Positions 34,547-45,290 of a stretch of 64,000 nt of DNA are shown piece after piece. Origin of the DNA: Lojkania enalia (taxonomy: Eukaryota; Ascomycota; Dothideomycetes; Pleosporales). Where the stretch lies: contig ML986689.1 of NCBI GenBank assembly GCA_010094045.1, positions 7,265-71,264 of the forward strand, given 5' to 3'. Made by a program: the position numbers and the translations under genes. Every line of letters begins with the position of its first letter. The first letter of the stretch is position 1. The notes beneath the pieces are model-generated. The model ran no database searches. It was not told the DNA's origin and saw only the letters and a list, made by a program, of their open reading frames with translations.

Positions 34547-35896
34547 ATGAAAATGGCTCCTATTGCTGTGACGCCTCCAGTGGAACAGGAGCCTACCGAC
34601 AAGCTCACCGTCAACGGGATCGAACAAGGCCTTAACCAAACCACCCCCTCGCTACTAGATTTGCAACCCATAAGCAACGGCCTCTCGGACATTATCACCA
34701 AGGGGGCTATCAATGGCACCAAAATCTCGAACGGCACTGCCACTCCTCTCGCTGAACTAGATGCTTCCCTGCTAACCACCACCTACACCACCTCACCCCG
34801 CTCCGTCCCGGCCCAAGGATCTCCAGAAGCAAGCTCGTCCTCGGTATGTACTGACCACATGATCCAGGCCAAGTGGACCGCCTCGCATGGATGGCATGCC
34901 CCGTCACTCCAGCCCTATGGCCCGCTCTCTCTTATGCCCACAGCATCCTGTCTACACTACGCAACCGAGTGCTTCGAAGGCATGAAACTGTACCGTGGAT
35001 TTGACGGCAAACTGCGCCTATTCCGACCGGAGCTGAACTGCAACCGGATGCTCTTATCAACCAACCGTATCGCGCTGCCCGCGTTCGCACCGCAGGAACT
35101 GTTGAAACTAGTGGTCAAGCTCTGTGCCACCGATGGTGCCAAGTGGCTCCCCAGGGACCGAGCGGGCTCCTTCCTGTATATCCGTCCCACGATGATCGCG
35201 TCGGATGCCGCGCTGGGCGTCCAGCGTCCGAAAGAAGCGCTCCTCTTCATCATCCTGACCGTCTTCCCGAAGATGGACGATATCCCTACCGGCATGCGTC
35301 TACTCGCAAGCAAAGACGATATGGTGCGTGCATGGCCTGGTGGTTTCGGATATGCGAAGGTTGGTGCGAATTACGGTCCTAGTCTAGTGGCACAAGGAGA
35401 GGCGAGGGGTATGGGGTATAATCAGATTCTCTGGTTGTTTGGGGAGGATTGCACGGTTACGGAGGCTGGCGCTAGTAATTTCTTTGTAGTGTGGAGGACC
35501 GAGGAGGGCAAGGTCCAGCTTGTTACCGCGCCACTGGGCGATCGTATCATCCTTGACGGAGTGACGCGTCGTTCTGTCTTGGAACTTGCTCGTTCACGAC
35601 TCACTGCCGGGAATGAAGGCCTCGAGGCTATTGAAATTGTGGAGAGGAAGTTCACGATGCTTGAGGTTGAGGAGGCAGTCAAGCAGGGACGCATTATGGA
35701 GGCGTTCGCGGCGGGTACGGCATTCTTTGTTGCGCCGGTTAGTCATATTCACTTTAGGGGCAAGGGCTTGGATATCCCGATGAGTGAGGGAGTGAGTGGG
35801 AAGTATACAAAGACTATTAAGGAGTGGTTGAGGGGGATCATGTGGGGGAATGAACAGCATGAATGGGGATACGTTGTTGAGGACGAGGGAAAATAA
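34547..35896 (+). CDS. Branched-chain amino acid aminotransferase
   Basis: An intronless 449-aa gene. The product is a fold-type IV PLP enzyme that interconverts leucine, isoleucine and valine with their 2-oxo acids. Seen: HYATECFEGMKLYRG (about 137-151), FLYIRPTMIA (substrate pocket), GYAKVGANYGPS with the probable PLP-binding Lys at 271, and TEAGASNFFV (about 305-314) contacting the cofactor. The core begins near residue 100; the first ~95 residues are Thr/Ser/Asn-rich low complexity and do not look like a classical mitochondrial presequence, so a cytosolic or secondary-metabolism-related isoform is possible. Fungi usually have several paralogues, so I give no symbol. Codon use is normal. 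Confidence 0.93.
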   Translation: MKMAPIAVTPPVEQEPTDKLTVNGIEQGLNQTTPSLLDLQPISNGLSDIITKGAINGTKISNGTATPLAELDASLLTTTYTTSPRSVPAQGSPEASSSSVCTDHMIQAKWTASHGWHAPSLQPYGPLSLMPTASCLHYATECFEGMKLYRGFDGKLRLFRPELNCNRMLLSTNRIALPAFAPQELLKLVVKLCATDGAKWLPRDRAGSFLYIRPTMIASDAALGVQRPKEALLFIILTVFPKMDDIPTGMRLLASKDDMVRAWPGGFGYAKVGANYGPSLVAQGEARGMGYNQILWLFGEDCTVTEAGASNFFVVWRTEEGKVQLVTAPLGDRIILDGVTRRSVLELARSRLTAGNEGLEAIEIVERKFTMLEVEEAVKQGRIMEAFAAGTAFFVAPVSHIHFRGKGLDIPMSEGVSGKYTKTIKEWLRGIMWGNEQHEWGYVVEDEGK

Positions 35897-36307
35897 CTGT
35901 TCGAACGCAAGCTTGGCGAAGAGGTAATAAGAAAAGTGAAGGTAGGATGATTTCGAGGCCATTTCTTAATGAGGTATGACATCTTGGGCGCAAACTAGCC
36001 TCATTGCGTCATTCCTCAATGTTTTCTAAAGCATTTAAATGGAAGACTCTAGTTATTGATATTGCTGTATTTACGCTTGAACTAAAATGAATAAAAGTCA
36101 AAATGAATAAACAGAGACGCTTTTCCTTCCCTACCCTATTGTGCATAGGGCCGCCCAATTGTATGATTGCAAAAAACAAAGAATAGGAGCTAGGAAAACT
36201 TCAAAATAGTAAACCTGCGATGATTATATCCCCCATTCGTAGGTTCACGCTATAAGATTCTCTTCAAGGACTCGTAGCGTCATTACGGACCTTAGGACGT
36301 TAGAAAT
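35897..36307. other. Intergenic between two convergent genes
   Basis: About 0.4 kb holding only the 3' ends of the flanking genes. Nothing else seen. Confidence 0.5.
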
Positions 36308-39300
36308 TCAAACTTTCACGCGAATCCTTGATCGGAGAAGTTCGAACACTACGTCCCCTTTTTGTAATTCTAGGGCTACTAGGTCGACGTAGTCTCCGCC
36401 CGTATAGAGCAAGAGCTTGCTAATACTATTTGTATGGCCTTCTGCCACTAGAAATAGCAATTCCCCCTCTTTATCTTCGGTATTAGCATACACATAGCCT
36501 GTCTCGAGTAGCAGCTTGACGACTGACCAACTCTTTCTTTTTACCGCAGCCAATAGTGGCGTCTGTCCCCATTGGTCTTCTATGTTTAGAGTAGTCTTTT
36601 CAGTATCCATTTGTAATAGCCTGGCTATCACATCATGGCTCGCATATGTGGTTGCGTATCTAAGCGCCGTGCATCGCATATTGTCTTGAAAGGAAAGATC
36701 AATTTTCCCTGTATCAAGTAGTAGCCTAACTATGTCCATTCGCTCCATTATCAAAGCTGTAGTGAGAGGGGTTCTTCTACTGCTCATTGTTGGGGTGTTC
36801 ACATCGATTGCGGGTTTGTCTAGAAGAAGTTGAACAATGGTTAAGTTTCCTTGGTTGACTGCAAAATTCAGCGGTGTCCATCCATCAATATCCAATGCGT
36901 TGACATCAACCTCGTCTATTGCGAGCAGCAGCTTTACTCCAGCTACATCGTCCCTTCTTGCAGCTTTCATCAGCGGTGTCCATAAAAAGCTACTTCTTGA
37001 GTTGGGATTTAACCGACCTCGATTGATTAGGAGGTCCATAATAGTCTTATTATTCTCGAATGCCCACTTCAAGGGTTTCCAGATATCATCGACTGAGACT
37101 TTCGTGATTAGCACATCGCCTTCGAGTAGTCTTTCTAGTAGATTGTAGATGGTCTTATCCTTCCCTGACACGTAGAGTATATGATGGAGCCAGTGCGCTA
37201 CGGCGTAGACATAGAAATGGTGATTTTGCGACTGGGAAGCCGGTAATGTCTCGACAAGAGTCTTGGTCATGTCGAAATTGGGCTGTTTCCTGGACCGCAA
37301 GAGCTTCAGTGCAATGTTCTGAACGCCGCTTATGGGACCTGAAATTGAACGGACTATGGTAGAAGGCGCTGAACAAACAATTATTTCGGGAATTTTCGTC
37401 ATGGAAAGCGCAGTCTCAAAAATGCCGTAACTAAGGTAAGTAACAATAATGTCTGCCATTTCCCTATGCGCTCTTTCTAGGGTAAATTGTATTCTAGATG
37501 AGCTCTCAATACCGGCGAGCAGAAATTGCCTGAGGCTATGGTGGACAAAACGAATGGTTTCTTCCTCTTCATCAATGGTCAGGAGGCAACCACAGCAGGC
37601 TAATGTCGAGTATATGTCATTCACAAACTTCGAGGGATTCCAAATGTTATCTCCCGGGACTACACTTAAGGCTTCACGTATCTCTTCTAACGTAAGAGGC
37701 CTAATAGCCACGGTTATAAGCTGTAGTACTCGACTCTGATATGGCCTTGCAGACTGTCCGGATCTACGTAAAATCCGGGAGTATGTCTCAGAAAGATCAT
37801 TCGGGAGATCTTCCAAAGCATCCCGGATATCCTGATCAGTCTTCATAGCACATAAGGATTGAATTTGGAGCACCACCCAGAGAAACATTCCTTGCGACCC
37901 TTTCAGAAGAGCGTCTTGGATTTCCAGTATAAGCGTAGGTTCTCCTAGGATCAATCGTCGGGATGCTAAGCATTGCTCTAGCTCCGCTTGAATATACGTC
38001 TCAATTTCCGGGTTAACTTCTGGGATAGATATGACTTTAAGAGAAGCGAATTGTTTAAATGACTCTTCCGATCCACGGTGTGACTCAGCCCTATAAGAGA
38101 TACAGAGGAGTAATCTAAATGTTTCTTGTAGCCGCTTGAGTTCTTGGACGAGGGTATTTCTCTCAGAGTCGTCACACTCGTCTAGGCCATCGATAATAAC
38201 GTACGCTTTATAACCAATCGGAAAGAAAGCAATGATTAGATTGGTAATCTTCCTCACATTCTCGACGGATCCCTGATCATCGCGTAGCATTTCGTCTAAC
38301 ATAGAGAGATCTGGCAGTGTACGCAGCAGTTGTCGAGCTAAAGACCCCAGAATTGTGCGCGCTTCTAGACTTTGAGTGATATCTTGTCTGCAGAAGAAGA
38401 ATGCAATTGGTACGATTTTCTCCGGAAGTTGAACGTGGAGATTGTCCACGATGTTTGCCAGCAAGACAGACTTGCCCGATCCCAGCTTGCCCGTACATAA
38501 TATAGTACATGAGCTTGTAGAATTTTTCCATTTTTCATATTCGATAGAGTGACTGAAAAGCATCGTGTTTCCGATTTTTCGGGTCTGTTTCCACGTTGTC
38601 TGATAGTCATACTTGGAGCAGAAATCCAGAACCCGTAAATTCGTGGCTAGCCTTTGCTGATGTAATATGGTTTTAGAAAGTTTACCCGACAAGGTCCTGA
38701 AACGGGAGTTCTCCTGCGCTTCTTCGCTAGTCTTCTTCGCCATTAGCAAGGTGACCTCCTCTTTGATGGAGGTAACCCAAATATCGAGCTCAGATTGAAA
38801 TGCCTTCAAATCTAAGTCACTTAGCGTTGATGAAACTTGCCAAAAGGTCGACTTTCGCGTAAACTTCAAAACCCGATGGCAAAGGCGGACAATCACGATG
38901 AAATATTCGAATAGGTGCGACTGCAGACTCTTAGATTAAGGATAGAGCAGGGCCATGTTCTGGTATCGGGGTGCTGAGCGACCGACGCTCATAAAGAGAG
39001 TGGACAACTTTTCTAGATAGGATGAGAAGTTCACAATCGACTAAAATGACTTAGTAGATGAAATAGAAAGAAGGAACAGCACTGATGAGCAACGACATAC
39101 GGACAAGTGACCACACACCACTTGCGATGATATTCTGAGAGCCTCCTACAATAATATCCCCTAGTGCAGCAAATTGCTGCACAGCCTGCAAGAAATTGGT
39201 GAAACGAGGTCCAAAACAACGACCGCTTGCCTTAGAGATTCGACGGTCGATCTCAGCTGTAAATCGCATGACATCGTCATGGGTGGGGGCAGAATCGAGC

Positions 39301-39428
39301 GATTGAGATCTATAGTTTCGGAATGTATTTTTCTGATCATTCGAGAGATCCGCTTCGAACTGGGAAGTGGCTTGAGCCAGGCGGATTTCGGGCTTCAGCC
39401 ACGTAGCCTTTACAAGAGAAACGACCAT
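36308..39428 (-). pseudogene. NACHT-ankyrin NLR-like gene broken by one in-frame stop
   Basis: Minus-strand frame in two exons, about 39428-39078 and 39040-36308. The N-terminal part (ADLSNDQKNTFRNYRSQS, RCFGPRFTNFLQAVQQFAAL, IIVGGSQNIIASGVWSLVR) matches the N-terminal domain (I believe DUF7708) common in fungal NACHT proteins. The main exon carries a P-loop GKLGSGKS, Walker B YVIIDGLDEC, winged-helix-like region and about five ankyrin repeats (DGWTPLNFAVNQGN, WGQTPLLAAVKRKS). Between them the frame reads RYQNMALLYP-stop-SKSLQSHLFEYFIV: a TAA at 38938-38936 in a conserved stretch where family members continue. One C-to-T change (CAA to TAA) explains it. The first intron is also doubtful (37 bp, GTTCCT donor). 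Such proteins act in non-self recognition; this allele would yield only a short N-terminal product unless read through. Confidence 0.8.
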
Positions 39429-40081
39429 TATTCAAAGATCCAACTGTCCAGAACAGTTCATAGGATGTTGACTCCGAATTGAAGGCTTATCTTCGCTATA
39501 TAGTGGATGAGCACAAAAAAAAAAAAAAGCAACAATAAGCATGAACTGTTGCGGAGGGTGCTGCGCAGCATACGGGATCTGTGAGGTTATATGCGACCGC
39601 TTTCCAGAGATATAGAGTTTAGAATATTGCGTGATAACCCAGGAGTTGAAATAGGGAAGTTTCAAGCGTAATTACCAGAAAAAGCGAGTAGATAAGTTCT
39701 CGACGTTCGTGCTCGCTGGTCAAGCTGAGAGCGACCTAGTGAAGCCTCGTATCCTGACATAATAAATAGCAACAAAATAATTCCACTGCCTAATCGCTAT
39801 TACGAATCAGGAAAGGCGCCTATAGACCATAGCTACGGTCTCTACAGACCTCATCAAAACACATGACTATACCAATGCTGCTATCATGACCCATATTCGT
39901 TAACAAGGCTATAGTCAGCCAAGCTGGTCTTTTTCGGGGAAATTTTTTGCTGCGCTAGGGATTGGCTAGCTAATGCGGCTTTTTATCTATTATTAACTAA
40001 ACTAGGGACATTTTGGATTGTATTTGACTAGCCATGCTGGCCGTAGTGGAATAGAAAAACACTTGCAATTCCCTACTTCGA
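39429..40081. other. Intergenic, no gene seen
   Basis: About 0.65 kb containing an A14 run near 39515. No open frame of interest. Confidence 0.5.
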
Positions 40082-41127
40082 TCAATAGGCCCAATACATC
40101 GAGTTGCAATGCCAACCATCCCTGACATAAAGCTCAGCTTCCTTATCCTTGTAAACATTGAAATTCACATATCTATTAGCTGCGTTCCCCGCCCTCTGAT
40201 AATCCTGTAGCCCTTGCCCATCGCTTACGATCGACCAAGAGAAGAGAGTGTTTGTGGATGGGAAGACGACCCAGCCTGAGCGTTCCCAGTTGGTAAGCCA
40301 GCCATGGGTCACATCGACATAGTCATCGGGTTGTTGGCCCCAGTTTCCACTGTCGCGAAGATTTTTATAGTATGCGACCCCACTCGAGACCATACCATCC
40401 TTTTTGCAATTCACGAGATATACTCCATCTGGGGTTGATCGGATGGGATCAGGATTGACTACTGGTGGAGTTTCAGGGGCTTGCGCCTCACTTGGCGGGG
40501 CTTGGAGAACGTCAGTGGAATAGAGAAAACGCCGGGTATGAGGACCTACATTCAATCCTAAAAAACTCGACACGGTTGTCATTCCGATCCGCTAACCCGG
40601 AATACGCCCAGTTCTCATAACCGCCATCACCCTTGCGATGGAACCCACCAGATACAAACACAAAGCAGTCATACCCGTATGTTCGTACTCCCGCAGGATC
40701 AAGCTTGAGCTCGACATGTTCCTGCGTATAATCGACAAAGCTATGCTCCCAATCTCCGTGAACACATAGAGCGTTGTGTTCAGGGTACTCGCGACGAGCT
40801 TGAGAAACCCATGACGTGGTGAAGGATCGTTTCTTCTTATTCTCTAGTTCTCGGACTGCTTTGATAATTGTGTCGACGAGTTTGGCGGTCCATTCAACGA
40901 GATGCTTGCCGTCGACTCTGGCAGCTTCAGATCGTCAGTGGTTTTCAAGACAAGGACCGGCATGAGAGAGGACGAGGTAACTAACCTGCGGAGATTTCTG
41001 AAGATTCGCGGATACGGATTGACTCGCTAGCGCTAGATACCGCCTCTGAAGTTGTAATAACGCGTCCTAAAGCGGAGGAGGTAAAGCTGAAGAAGTAGAG
41101 TAGAACTGAAATCGCGTGAAATTTCAT
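40082..41127 (-). CDS. Secreted protein of 311 aa, unknown family
   Basis: Three exons: 41127-40986, 40924-40550 and 40500-40082, with introns of 61 and 49 bp (GTTAGT..CTGAAG, GTAGGT..CCAAG); phases agree. The N-terminus MKFHAISVLLYFFSFTSSALG is a clear signal peptide. Four cysteines (ALCVHG, YDCFVF, LVNCKK, WHCNSM) may form two disulfides. A proline-rich linker (PPSEAQAPETPPVVNPDP) separates an N-terminal part, with HGDWEHSFVDYTQEHVELKL and SGGFHRKGDGGYENWAYSG, from a C-terminal part rich in aromatic residues (WLTNWERSGWVVFPSTNTLF). This two-domain look suggests an extracellular binding or enzyme protein. No catalytic motif recognised. Confidence 0.82.
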
Positions 41128-42312
41128 GATTGCTGAAGTCAATTCTTGGATAGATGGATTGTGTTTCTTTTAATTATTGGTCCGATGAATAAGGGTGGAA
41201 TAAGGAATTAAAATGTATTCCACACCCTTTATATATTTACCAACGCCTTCGTGCTAGTATCTAATATATTTAAAGGTACATTCGGCAACAAAGTAGGTGC
41301 TAATCATGAAATGCGGTGAGAAGTTTACAACAGTGTAAGGTGAGATTACACTAAACTTTCCTGCTGACAATGTGTGACTTAAGAATAGGCTAGGATGGGA
41401 GGACAAAGATTTTCCGCATGGGGAAGTCGCAGTCCATCTTCATTCATTAGTTATCCACTAAATTAGACTGTAACATCGCAATACAACTATATGCTAGATT
41501 AGTACGTCGGCTTGGCATTATTAGTGGCTATTCAAGTACTTGTGCATCGTTTGATGTGTTTAATCTAGATTTTATTAAATACTTGCTGCGGAAATGGCTC
41601 AGTGATCTGAATTTGGGGCTCGGTACGCAGTCTCAAACAGGTAATGTCGGGAGAATTTGAGGGGACATAGACGGTCTTGAGTCAGTCGTAATATGACGCA
41701 GCTTCTTTACCTGAATTGCCACCTATTCTCCCTACATAATATAACCTCGCCATAAAAGGAAATCTGTATTTAATGGTTCTATTACCCTCTTTCAACAATC
41801 AATTAAATTCTTCATATCGCTCAGAAAACTATAGAAAAAATGAATCTCGTATTACCGATAATAAGAACACATATTTGTAAGTGTTCCTAGAAACCATTAT
41901 GTAGGATATACTGTGATAGATATATCTGCAATGTGCTTAGCCCCGACTATTTGCGGCAGTGGTGTTGCTATGCACAGTAATCATTTGCATTGGGGGTCTT
42001 TATATATCAGCAAATAGGTTTCACAATGGTCAAGATGCTAACACTCCTGAAAGCGAAGGTTTTGGAGAGATTATCTAAGCAGATCGGATGCCGTACATGA
42101 TTAGAGTGAGCGAAGATACATCGTCTATGTAGCCTAGATATTTATAATACGCATGCAAGGGAGCCGTCTTAAAACGAATATCACGCTTCGTTCCCGCCTA
42201 CGCAAATTTTAACAATATATGGGGCTTAATATTACGACAAGTAAGAATGGTTGAGATTCTGCTCAAAGCGAGAATGAGGAATCTGGAAATCCTTGAAGTA
42301 TTATTAATCGTC
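41128..42312. other. Intergenic, no gene seen
   Basis: About 1.2 kb, rather AT-rich, upstream of the secreted-protein gene and downstream of the regulator. No coding or RNA signal found. Confidence 0.5.
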
Positions 42313-44866
42313 TTACGAGCAATTGGGGAAAAGGAAGCCTACCCAATTAAACCCGGCCATATCCATAAGTTCATCGGCAAAATCAGTGGTGCGGTCAATT
42401 CCAAATGGAATGTTGTTGATACCAATGCTAAGAATATCTGGCTGTTGTGGAGGTAGTTGAAAGTCTGCATGATATGTGTTCGCGAATTCGTGCTCTGGTG
42501 AACCGGTTAGTGGTCGTAAATAGTTGTCAAAGCGAATGTTCCTTGGACAATACCTGTTTCTTGTTCTGCATTTGCTGATTCAGGATAGATTATGTCGGGA
42601 TCAGCGTTGGCCTTGCGCAGGACGAGCTTGACAGCGGCAGCTACTTTCTTCGCTTCACGAGATTTCTGGGCGGATTTCACCCAAATTTTGTAAGCAGAAG
42701 TTAACGCGAGTATTATTTCGGCTCGAGTGGGCTGACCACTTTTAAAACGTTCGAAGACAATTCTACTATTATTTGGGGAGCTCGGCGAGGTTAAGTCTCG
42801 GTCAAGATCCAATGATAAAACTGTAGTTGCAAGTAGGAAATCGTGATTGACTAGCGACGAAAGCCGCCAAGTGAACGACCATACCCGCCATCTTAGCGAC
42901 CATAACCGTCCTCCAGGGCGAGTTTCAGTCTCAAGAATCTTTTGATACTCCAGAATTTCGAGAGCGCAATCGAGGCTGGCTAGCCTGGAGTACTCGTACC
43001 GGGAGTCGGTCCGACCAAGTAGTAGATACGGGCGATGCAACATTACTTCGGCTTTTAGGAAGGTGAGTGCCAGGAACGTTTTTCGCATTGCATGTACCGA
43101 GTCCTCGTATATGAAGTCCTTAGAACGAATCCCTTTCATTATTTCCGGCATGCTCTCGTATACAGCTCGGAGGTCGGCATCAAGGCTCATGATGTCCCGG
43201 TAAGCGGGTTGGGTCGAGGCATTTGCTACATCGATGATGCGAGAAAGAACATCAAGGGCCCTATTGCGAATAAGTGTATAGAGCATGATTGTCCAATCTG
43301 TGTCTGGCCTCGAGGGGGGCAATTCAATAAGGTCTTCGTGTAAATCTTCGTCGATCAAGTTCCTGGGTTCCTCCGTATCGTACATTGATCGCTGGATCAT
43401 TCGGGGCAAGCCAACCTGGATAGATGACATGAGGTCAAGCTGTACGATTAAAGACCATATTCTTCTTCGCAATTCCCCTTGAAAGGGAGATATGTTTGGG
43501 AATCGAGACGGGTCACGGTGGTCTAATTAATGGCCGAGTCAACAAATAAGCTTGGAGTGTTTTATACTTTACGGTTGATGAGCGCTTACATCCCGTTCGA
43601 AAAGCCATACGAATAAGCATGCCAATCAAGACCCATGTTCCAAACTGAGCATCCTGCGAGCGCAAATATTCGGCAATAAAATAATGCATAAAGGTCTCTA
43701 TAGTGTGAGGAGGGGTTTTGGTGTAGTTGGCCAGAATCATGCATTGAACAACTTTTCCGCGGTAGAAATCCATACGGGCCAGGTAGAGTGATGTAGCACT
43801 AGGATCGCAAAATTCATCTCCGGAATAATCGTGTATATGCTGAAAGCGAGTGCCTACACATAAGATGGAGAAAAGAAGGCCCAGCCACATGATTGGTGCC
43901 CCGAAAGGATTCTTCCAGAACGCGTTGTACTGTTAGTGTGTTAGCATGTGGGATTCTGGTAAATGCAACCATTTTCGACGTTTATTTATAGTGGCTGGCC
44001 CGCCAAGACGTTGTTGGATTACGTTCACAAGTAAAATATTTAAGCATACAGAGGGATAACTTACTTCGTGCATAAAAGAGGGTTTGTGAATAATAGCTTC
44101 ACATATTAGCAACAACTAGGAATAGAGCAGGTATATTCACCTCCAGACACATCGAGGGATGCGAAGTAAGTAGTAATCAGCTTATCTACCTCGGATCTCT
44201 CGGGCAGAGAAGCTAGGATATCGCTCTGTGAGGCGTGTCGCTCGTGGCCAAATAGTAGATCCGGCCCACTTAGCTCTGACTGAGTAGGGTCACGAGGCTG
44301 GGGAGTTGTGGGTATATCGTCGAGATGATCTTTGAGCTCTGCAATTCCGTCAAGAATACTTGTCCAGTGAGCGCTACCCGTATAAGTTGTTGCATCGTCT
44401 GCCAGCTTGACTCGATCTGGAGTCCCAGCGACTTCGCCCGCAAAACTCTGGTCGCTCTGAAGGCTCCCAGGGTCGGTATCTCTGGGTGTAGTTGCGAAAC
44501 CATTAGGAGTAGTGGGATTGGGAATGTTAGTAGTAGCTGTACTATCAATGAGAGAAGTGACCAATCTCTCCAACTGGTCTATGCGGTCGTGGACATTGTT
44601 GGGAGTAGCTCTTGGCTCGAGAGTTGAGCTTGGAACATTTCTTGAATACGTGCACGAGAGCGAAAGGCCGCGATCGAAACATGTTTTACAGGGTTGCTTG
44701 CGGTCACATTTCAACCTCTGCGCTGTCAGCATGTAATGGTTTTTCTAATGCTGAGCCACCTTGTTGCTCACTTTCTTCGGCGGCAGAGATTGCAGGAAAG
44801 GATGGGTTTGTCGCGACGCCTGCTTGGCGGGACTATTCGCTGAGGCGTCGAGATGCCAGCATTCAT
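42313..44866 (-). CDS. Zn2Cys6 transcription factor with fungal-specific domain
   Basis: Six exons: 44866-44772, 44715-44141, 44096-44065, 43929-43590, 43522-42554 and 42494-42313; all phases match, 730 aa. The zinc cluster (C25-x2-C-x6-C-x5-C-x2-C-x8-C53; CNLCRRRKLKC then PCKTC) is split by an intron. A linker DRIDQLERLVTSLID provides the coiled-coil dimerisation helix. The fungal-specific transcription factor domain follows: AIIHKPSFMHE on a 32-nt exon, NPFGAPIMWLGLLFS, MAFRTG-YHRDPSRFPNISPFQGE across a splice, and RRRIWSLIVQLDLMSS. An apparent frame break near 42550 is a normal 59-bp intron. Target genes unknown; it is divergent from the HET gene at 45291 with 424 bp between the starts. 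Confidence 0.9.
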
Positions 44867-45000
44867 TGATGACGACGGGTCAAGGGAAGGTAGGCCTACG
44901 TTCTCGCTACTGAGGAAAAGATGTTGGGCTTGAATATGTATGTTTTTGAATGGAACAGGGCAGGTAGAGCGGCGGGTTGAGGCTGAAGGGAACGAGCCAC

Positions 45001-45050
45001 CGGCGTTCGGGATTCCGCCAGGTCCGACGCCTAATCCTAATTTGGATACT
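45001..45050. promoter_or_regulatory. Conserved promoter element, copy 1
   Basis: Fifty bases (beginning CGGCGTTCGGGATTCCGCCA, containing CCTAATCCTAATTTGG) that match 48721-48770 at about 40 of 50 positions. It lies 135 bp upstream of the Zn2Cys6 gene start (minus strand) and 241 bp upstream of the HET gene start (plus strand). CGG/CCG triplets are typical of zinc-cluster binding sites. Confidence 0.55.
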
Positions 45051-45290
45051 ACGAGTGACCGTGCATAGAGATCCAGCCTCTTCAAGTTCACATTTACCGA
45101 ATCTGTCGTTCTCAAACTTGCTGCCCGGCCTTATTAATGCCCGTATGCCTTTCGGACGTATCATTCTCCGAAATTGTACTAATCATTGGTCTAGATAGCC
45201 GAGAAGATACAGGAGCGAGATCTGTTCGTAACATCCCAGAACCCCAAGATATCAATCAATTATGAGACAAGCTGCGCAGCACAGTACCTA

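Noticed and set aside
39432..39665. 77-codon frame upstream of the NLR-like gene
   Set aside because: Contains a poly-Phe run from an A14 tract and no coding character.
42495..42560. Apparent frameshift near the C-terminus of the Zn2Cys6 gene at 42.5 kb
   Set aside because: A 59-bp intron with GTATTG, CTAAC and CACCAG joins the two frames in phase.
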